Program-made: the position numbers and the translations under genes
Shown: positions 6,907 to 10,463 of the stretch, piece after piece
Numbering within the stretch: the first letter of the stretch is position 1
Layout of the letters: the number at the start of each line of letters is the position of its first letter
Notes under the pieces: generated by a model
Told to the model about the DNA's origin: nothing
The model's database searches: none
Seen by the model: only the letters and a program-made list of their open reading frames with translations
Assembly: GCA_023264755.1 (NCBI GenBank)
Contig: JAHFVB010000123.1
Location: forward strand, 1-10,463
Reading direction: 5' to 3'
Length of the DNA stretch: 10,463 bases
Origin: Mycobacterium sp.
Lineage (GTDB): Bacteria; Actinomycetota; Actinomycetes; Mycobacteriales; Mycobacteriaceae

Positions 6907-7943
6907 TTTGGCGCGCACCTCCCGGTGGACTGGCCGGCGATCTTGACGTACACCGGTTGACCGCCCTTGCCATTCGTCTTCAGCACGAGGTCGCACAGGT
7001 AGAAGGAGAAGAAGTCCCCGTAGATGCCCTGCCTGCTCAGCGCTTGGTACGCGTCCGGCAGCGTATTCAGCAGGTTGTCGAAGTAGTCGTGATCGGCCAC
7101 CACGATTCCCGCGGCGCGATCCGTCTCGCGAATCGTCTTCGCAATGGGCGGACGGGCCTGCGCCAACAGGTCCGCGATGCTCGCGGCGGCGGCATTCGTG
7201 TAGGTAACGCCGTTGCTGATGTCCGTCCTGCGATCTGCGAGGCCCTTCATGAGTTCGGACAGCGCACCGACCGCCTTGGCGAACTGGTCGCTTTGGTCAC
7301 CGAGCGATCCCAGTACGACGTTGAGGTTGGAGATCACGTCGCCGATCAGTTGGTCCCGGTCGGCCAGCGTCGTCGTCAGCGCCGCGGTCTGGGCCAGGAA
7401 TGAGTTGATCGTCGCACCCTGTCCTTGCAGGGCCTGAATCAGCTGACTCGACAACGCGTTTACCTGATCGGGATCCAGCGCCTTGAAAAGCGGCCGAAAA
7501 CCCCCGATCAGCGCATCGAGGTCCAACGCAGGAGAGGTGCGGGCGATGGGAATCGTGCTGCCCGGCTTGAGCGTCGTGGTACCGCCGGCACCTTCCTGCA
7601 GGGCCAGGTAGCGGCCACCGATGAGGTCGTCGTAGCGGATGACGGCCCTGCTGCCCTCGGTCAGCACCACCGACCGATCCGCGGTGAACTCGACCACCGC
7701 CGTCATATCGGGTTGAATCGCAACCTCTTTGACCTGGCCTACCTCCACACCGCCGATGCGAACGAAGTCATCTACCTTCAAACCGGTCACGTTGGTGAAC
7801 TCGGCCTTGTAGGTGCTGGTCGCTTCCCCGAAACGCAACTGCCCGAAGACCGCGAACAGTCCGAACACGCCGAGCAGGCATACCCCCAGGAAGACGGCAA
7901 GACGCCACGCGTCATGGCGAATCTTGGTGGTCATGCCTGGCAT
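6903..7943 (-). CDS. mceB: MceB, MCE-family lipid-transport subunit
   Basis: This second MCE subunit (346 residues) is the shortest of the six and has no proline-rich tail. It has a membrane helix at about 13-34 (WRLAVFLGVCLLGVFGLFAV) followed by FGQLRF. The MCE domain at about 42-118 contains FTNVTGLKVDDFVRIGGVEV, GQVKEV and YDDLIGGRYLALQ. A helical region runs from about 135 to 300. It ends with the conserved MceB C-terminus: FYLCDLVLKTNGKGGQPVYV followed by KIAGQSTGRCAPK. Cys317 and Cys343 could pair in the oxidising periplasm. The ATG at 7943 is fixed by a strong AAGGAGGT 8-9 nt upstream; the ATG at 7934 is too far from it. The gene lies 33 nt after mceA, the largest gap in the operon, and its TGA overlaps the GTG of mceC. 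Family assignment is firm, lipid substrate unknown. Confidence 0.96.
   Translation of the reverse strand: MPGMTTKIRHDAWRLAVFLGVCLLGVFGLFAVFGQLRFGEATSTYKAEFTNVTGLKVDDFVRIGGVEVGQVKEVAIQPDMTAVVEFTADRSVVLTEGSRAVIRYDDLIGGRYLALQEGAGGTTTLKPGSTIPIARTSPALDLDALIGGFRPLFKALDPDQVNALSSQLIQALQGQGATINSFLAQTAALTTTLADRDQLIGDVISNLNVVLGSLGDQSDQFAKAVGALSELMKGLADRRTDISNGVTYTNAAAASIADLLAQARPPIAKTIRETDRAAGIVVADHDYFDNLLNTLPDAYQALSRQGIYGDFFSFYLCDLVLKTNGKGGQPVYVKIAGQSTGRCAPK
6916..6923 (-). promoter_or_regulatory. Shine-Dalgarno of mceC, inside the end of mceB
   Basis: The minus strand reads GGGAGGTG at 6923-6916, about 11 nt before the GTG start at 6906. It supports the short N-terminus of MceC (MKPFSERN) over the longer ATG start at 6996. 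A GTG at 6918 lies inside this site and is therefore an unlikely start. Confidence 0.65.
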
Positions 7944-7951
7944 GGCTGCTT

Positions 7952-7959
7952 ACCTCCTT
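7952..7959 (-). promoter_or_regulatory. Strong Shine-Dalgarno of mceB
   Basis: The minus strand reads AAGGAGGT at 7959-7952, near-perfect complementarity to the 16S rRNA tail, before the ATG at 7943. It is the strongest ribosome binding site seen in the window. It sits in the 33-nt mceA-mceB gap (7944-7976), the only junction wide enough to need independent initiation. No promoter is visible there. Confidence 0.85.
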
Positions 7960-7976
7960 GGCTTTCTCGGTGTCGA

Positions 7977-9428
7977 TTACGGGCTCGGCGCGGCCTCCCG
8001 CGGCAGCGGGACCGGCGGTAGTGGTGTCGGCTGCACCTCTGCGGGCGAAGCGACGATGAACGGCTCGGTGCCCGGCCGTGGGCCGGGATCCTTCGGCGCC
8101 ATCGGCGGCGGCGCCGGTGGCAGCCCGGGCCATAGCGGGGTGCCGTCCGGCGCGTACAGGTCCGCGCCGTAGGCCGGGGCTCCCGGGTACGGAATCGGCC
8201 CTGGCGCAGGCCCGCCGAAGAGGTTGCGGATGCTGGGCGGTTCGGGCACCGCCCGGGTGGTCGGGAGGTAGTTGGCCCAGGCCGGGAAGCCGATGCCGGG
8301 GTTGGGCCGCCAATCCATTCCGGTGCCAAACCCGGTGTTGGTGACGAGATTTCGCACCGGCCAGTTCTGCGCGACGTCGGGCAGCGAACCGCACCCGGGT
8401 TTGCCGCCCGGTCCGCCCTTGGCGCCGATGATCGGCAGGTTGTCGGGATAGTGGTACGGGTCGTCCCCGAGCGCCAGCCCGACGTCGAGCACCAGTGACC
8501 GCCCGTTTCCGCCTGGCGCTTCATAGCCACCCGTGTCCAACAGGGTCTTCGCGCCCACCAACAGGCAGGTGTACTCCGGGCTGTACTTGTACAGCAGGTT
8601 CGTGGTCGGCTCCAGCACGTTGATGGCCTTGATGAGGTTGGCTTGATTCGGAAGGAGCAGACTGATGCCGCTGTTGGAGAGCCCGATGGTGCCAAGCAGC
8701 AACGCGTCCAGCTGGTCGGCGTGGTTGGTGATGGTGGTGCTGGTCGTGCTGAGCGCATCGAGCGTGGACAGGATGTCCTGCGCCGCAACACTGAACGTGT
8801 CGTTGAAGTCCTTCAGCGAGCGCAGCTCGGCGGTTATCATCTCGTGGCGCGGATTCAGTTCGAGGAGAACCTGATTCGCGTCCGTGGTGGCCTGGCCGAT
8901 CCGCTCGCCCTGACCGCGGACCCCCTCGGCGAGCGCCGACAGCGTGCTGTTGAGCTTGGCCGGGTCGATCTTGTCGAGTACGTCGACCACGTTCTGGAAC
9001 ACGGTGTTGGCCTCGACGGTGACGTTGCGCGACTTGATCACCTGTCCCGGGGCCAGCCGCTGCTGGCTGGGATCGCTGGGGTAGACGAGCTCGACGAACT
9101 TGGCGCCGAACACCGTGGTGGCCCGGATCTGGGCCTCGACGTTCGCCGGGATGTACTTGATCTTGTCCTTGTCGATCTCGAGCTTTAGCGAGACCGGCTC
9201 GCTGCCGCCCTGGATTGCGGCCACCCGCCCGACCTGGATGCCGCGCAGTTTGACCCTGGCGTCGTTCTCCATCACCAGGCCCGACCGGTCGGAGGTCAGC
9301 GTGACGGTCTCGGTCGACTTGAATGCGCCGACGAACAACGCATAGGTCAGCCACAGGGCGACTCCGAGCAGGACCACGAGGCCCAGCGTCCACCACGCGG
9401 GGTGCAGGCCCTCTTCGCGTTCTTCCAT
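7977..9428 (-). CDS. mceA: MceA, MCE-family lipid-transport subunit
   Basis: This first MCE subunit (483 residues) starts at an ATG 2 nt after the yrbEB stop (MEEREEGLHPAWW). The Shine-Dalgarno is weak, so coupling to yrbEB is likely. An upstream in-frame ATG at 10217 would run through yrbEB in another frame and is rejected. It has a membrane helix at about 11-34 and an MCE domain at about 38-118 (VTLTSDRSGLVMENDARVKL, RGIQVGRV, ATTVFGAKFVELVYP). A helical channel region runs to about 285, ending with SPEYTCLL. The C-terminal part has YPDNLPIIGAKGGPGGKPGC at 327-346, a motif seen in MceA proteins. A long Pro-rich tail with several PAPPP/PLPP stretches fills about 395-483. Length is at the upper end for MceA because of this tail. 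From memory the N-terminus and MCE domain do not look like Mce1A of M. tuberculosis, so the operon may belong to another paralogue group. Confidence 0.96.
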   Translation of the reverse strand: MEEREEGLHPAWWTLGLVVLLGVALWLTYALFVGAFKSTETVTLTSDRSGLVMENDARVKLRGIQVGRVAAIQGGSEPVSLKLEIDKDKIKYIPANVEAQIRATTVFGAKFVELVYPSDPSQQRLAPGQVIKSRNVTVEANTVFQNVVDVLDKIDPAKLNSTLSALAEGVRGQGERIGQATTDANQVLLELNPRHEMITAELRSLKDFNDTFSVAAQDILSTLDALSTTSTTITNHADQLDALLLGTIGLSNSGISLLLPNQANLIKAINVLEPTTNLLYKYSPEYTCLLVGAKTLLDTGGYEAPGGNGRSLVLDVGLALGDDPYHYPDNLPIIGAKGGPGGKPGCGSLPDVAQNWPVRNLVTNTGFGTGMDWRPNPGIGFPAWANYLPTTRAVPEPPSIRNLFGGPAPGPIPYPGAPAYGADLYAPDGTPLWPGLPPAPPPMAPKDPGPRPGTEPFIVASPAEVQPTPLPPVPLPREAAPSP

Positions 9429-9430
9429 GG

Positions 9431-10285
9431 TTACCCAGCCAGATTGAAGTTGCCGGACTTGCCGTAAACCGCAAGCGAGAGCATCACCAGAACGAAGGCC
9501 GAGACGATCAACGACGTGCGCACCGCCCGCCCGACGGCCTCCCCCACCCCCGCAGGCCCACCTCGTGCGGTGTAGCCGTAGTAGGTGTGTACGAGCATGA
9601 TCACCACCGACAGGGCGATGCACTGGCCGAAGGACCACATCAAGTCGGTCGGGTTCAGGAAGGTCTTGAAGTAGTGGTCGTAGACACCCGTCGACTGCCC
9701 GTAGATGACGGTGGTGCCGAACCGCGCCGCCCAGAACGCCATCAGCACGCCCACGCAGTACAGCGGGATCACCACGAGGAAGCCCGCGATGACCCGGCTC
9801 GAGGCGAGGAAGGCGACGCTGCGGATGCCCATCACCTCGAGTGCGTCGATCTCCTCGTTGATTCGCATGGCGCCGAGTTGTGCGGTGGCTCCGGCGCCGA
9901 TGGTGGCGGACAGCGCGATGGCGGTGGTGGCCGGTGCGATCAGGCGCACGTTGAAGTAGGCCGACACGAATCCCGTCAGGGCCTCCACACCGAGCTCGGA
10001 GAAGTCGCTGTAGCCCTGCACCGCCACCAGCGCGCCGGTGGTGACGGTCAAGAAGCCGACGACCGCGACCGTGCCGCCGATGATGATGAGCGCCCCCGCG
10101 CCAAGGCCCATCTGAGCGATGATCCGAATCAGCTCGATCCGGTAGTGGATCACCACGTAGTGGATGAAGCGCAGCGTGCGGCCGTAGAACTTGGTCTGCA
10201 CTCCGATGTGGTTCCACGGGCCTGCCACACTGCGAAACCGACTCTTCAGCCAGGGGAATTGGGAGTGCGGCCTCGAGATGGTCAT
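9431..10285 (-). CDS. yrbEB: YrbEB, MlaE-family permease subunit of the Mce transporter
   Basis: This 284-residue integral membrane permease (MlaE/YrbE family) is the second of the YrbE pair that forms the inner-membrane core of Mce systems. An amphipathic N-terminal region (about 28-56) is followed by about five hydrophobic segments: 58-90, 117-135, 158-186, 215-236 and 255-273. The family signature NEEIDALEVMG lies at 143-153. This cytoplasmic coupling helix contacts the ATPase in MlaE-type transporters. A second conserved segment, YTARGGPAGVGEAV, is at 238-251. The ATG at 10285 forms an ATGA overlap with the yrbEA stop, and its TAA ends 2 nt before mceA. Length is normal. The partner ATPase MceG is not encoded here. 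Confidence in family is high; substrate is unknown. Confidence 0.97.
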   Translation of the reverse strand: MTISRPHSQFPWLKSRFRSVAGPWNHIGVQTKFYGRTLRFIHYVVIHYRIELIRIIAQMGLGAGALIIIGGTVAVVGFLTVTTGALVAVQGYSDFSELGVEALTGFVSAYFNVRLIAPATTAIALSATIGAGATAQLGAMRINEEIDALEVMGIRSVAFLASSRVIAGFLVVIPLYCVGVLMAFWAARFGTTVIYGQSTGVYDHYFKTFLNPTDLMWSFGQCIALSVVIMLVHTYYGYTARGGPAGVGEAVGRAVRTSLIVSAFVLVMLSLAVYGKSGNFNLAG

Positions 10286-10463
10286 TTGACGATCTTGATC
10301 GCTACGGCGGTTGCGACGATGTTGATGGCGAACAGCGCCATGAAGGTGAACACCACGGTTTCGTTCACTGCGATGCCGACACCTGCCGGACCGCCACGCA
10401 CGGAGATGCCCTTGTAGCAGGCGATCAGAGCGGCCGAGAGCCCGAACAACGCCGCCTTCACCA
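10282..10463 (-). CDS. yrbEA: YrbEA, MlaE-family permease subunit, C-terminal 59 residues (runs off the right edge)
   Basis: Reading the minus strand from the right edge, after two bases of a split codon, gives 59 residues and a TGA at 10284-10282. The peptide contains CYKGISVRGGPAGVGIAVNE followed by a hydrophobic TVVFTFMALFAINIVATAVA helix and ends IKIVK. The [RK]GGPAGVG segment matches the equivalent one in YrbEB (240-248), and this C-terminus is typical of YrbEA. It is the first gene of the YrbE pair. The start and any operon promoter lie outside the window. The stop overlaps the yrbEB start as ATGA, so the two permeases should be made in equal amounts by translational coupling. Confidence 0.95.
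   Translation of the reverse strand, partial: VKAALFGLSAALIACYKGISVRGGPAGVGIAVNETVVFTFMALFAINIVATAVAIKIVK

Noticed and set aside
5452..6960. Plus-strand open frame of 502 codons antisense to mceC/mceD
   Set aside because: It lies opposite a clear MCE-family gene. Its translation is Arg/Gln/Gly-rich with no recognisable domain, as expected for a shadow frame in GC-rich DNA.
6907..6996. Longer MceC start at the ATG at 6996
   Set aside because: It would overlap mceB by 94 nt and add charged, unconserved residues before the membrane anchor. The GTG at 6906 has a GTGA overlap and an upstream GGGAGG.
7944..7976. Possible internal promoter between mceA and mceB
   Set aside because: The 33-nt gap is filled largely by the mceB ribosome binding site, and no convincing -10/-35 pair is visible.
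9429..10217. N-terminal extension of mceA to an ATG at 10217
   Set aside because: The extension reads through yrbEB in another frame, is His/Arg-rich and has no conserved content. The ATG at 9428 gives a canonical MceA start with a membrane helix.
9323..10417. Plus-strand open frame of 364 codons antisense to yrbEB and the start of mceA
   Set aside because: The opposite strand encodes a well-conserved permease with membrane helices and the EEIDAL motif. The antisense product is His/Arg/Asp-rich low complexity.
1..10463. A new defence, mobile or CRISPR-type system
   Set aside because: Every gene fits the known mce lipid-transport operon layout. I found no transposase, integrase, tRNA, inverted terminal repeats or spacer-repeat arrays. 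The short repeats are in-frame coding duplications.

Overview
This window is almost entirely one minus-strand operon of a Mycobacteriales actinobacterium. Mycobacterium or Mycolicibacterium is the most likely host. The evidence is a GC-rich sequence, GTG as well as ATG starts, near-zero intergenic space, and the diagnostic gene order yrbEA-yrbEB-mceA-F followed by two Mce-associated (mas/mam) genes. Nocardia or Rhodococcus cannot be fully excluded without a search.

In the direction of transcription (right to left) the layout is: yrbEA (3' end only, 10463-10282), yrbEB (10285-9431), mceA (9428-7977), mceB (7943-6903), mceC (6906-5551), mceD (5554-4250), mceE lipoprotein (4253-3099), mceF (3095-1560), Mce-associated gene 1 (1596-874), Mce-associated gene 2 (877-146), and the 5' end of an alpha/beta hydrolase (135-1) that runs off the left edge. 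Most junctions are 4-base ATGA or GTGA stop/start overlaps or gaps of 2-10 nt. The widest gap is 33 nt, between mceA and mceB, and it holds a strong Shine-Dalgarno sequence. No internal promoter or terminator is evident. No stretch longer than 33 nt lacks a gene.

Functionally the genes encode a lipid-import machine of the mycobacterial Mce type. YrbEA and YrbEB form the MlaE-like permease pair in the inner membrane. MceA-F each carry one MCE (MlaD-like) domain followed by a long helical stretch, and in this family they assemble into a heterohexamer with a lipid-conducting channel across the periplasm. Five are anchored by an N-terminal membrane helix and one (MceE) by a lipobox cysteine. The two Mas proteins are single-pass membrane proteins with a long acidic, probably disordered cytoplasmic N-terminus and a periplasmic domain. 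The energising ATPase (MceG) is not in the window, which is normal because it is usually encoded elsewhere.

The paralogue group (mce1, mce2, mce4, other) cannot be fixed from sequence reading alone. From memory, MceD and MceE look more like the mce1/mce2 type than the mce4 (cholesterol) type, while having just two mas genes resembles the mce4 layout. I see no mobile element, CRISPR array, RNA gene or clearly new system. The points worth a second look are the in-frame repeats in Mas2 and MceF, the 37-nt mceF/mas1 overlap, the appended hydrolase, the RGD tripeptides, and the proline-rich tails.
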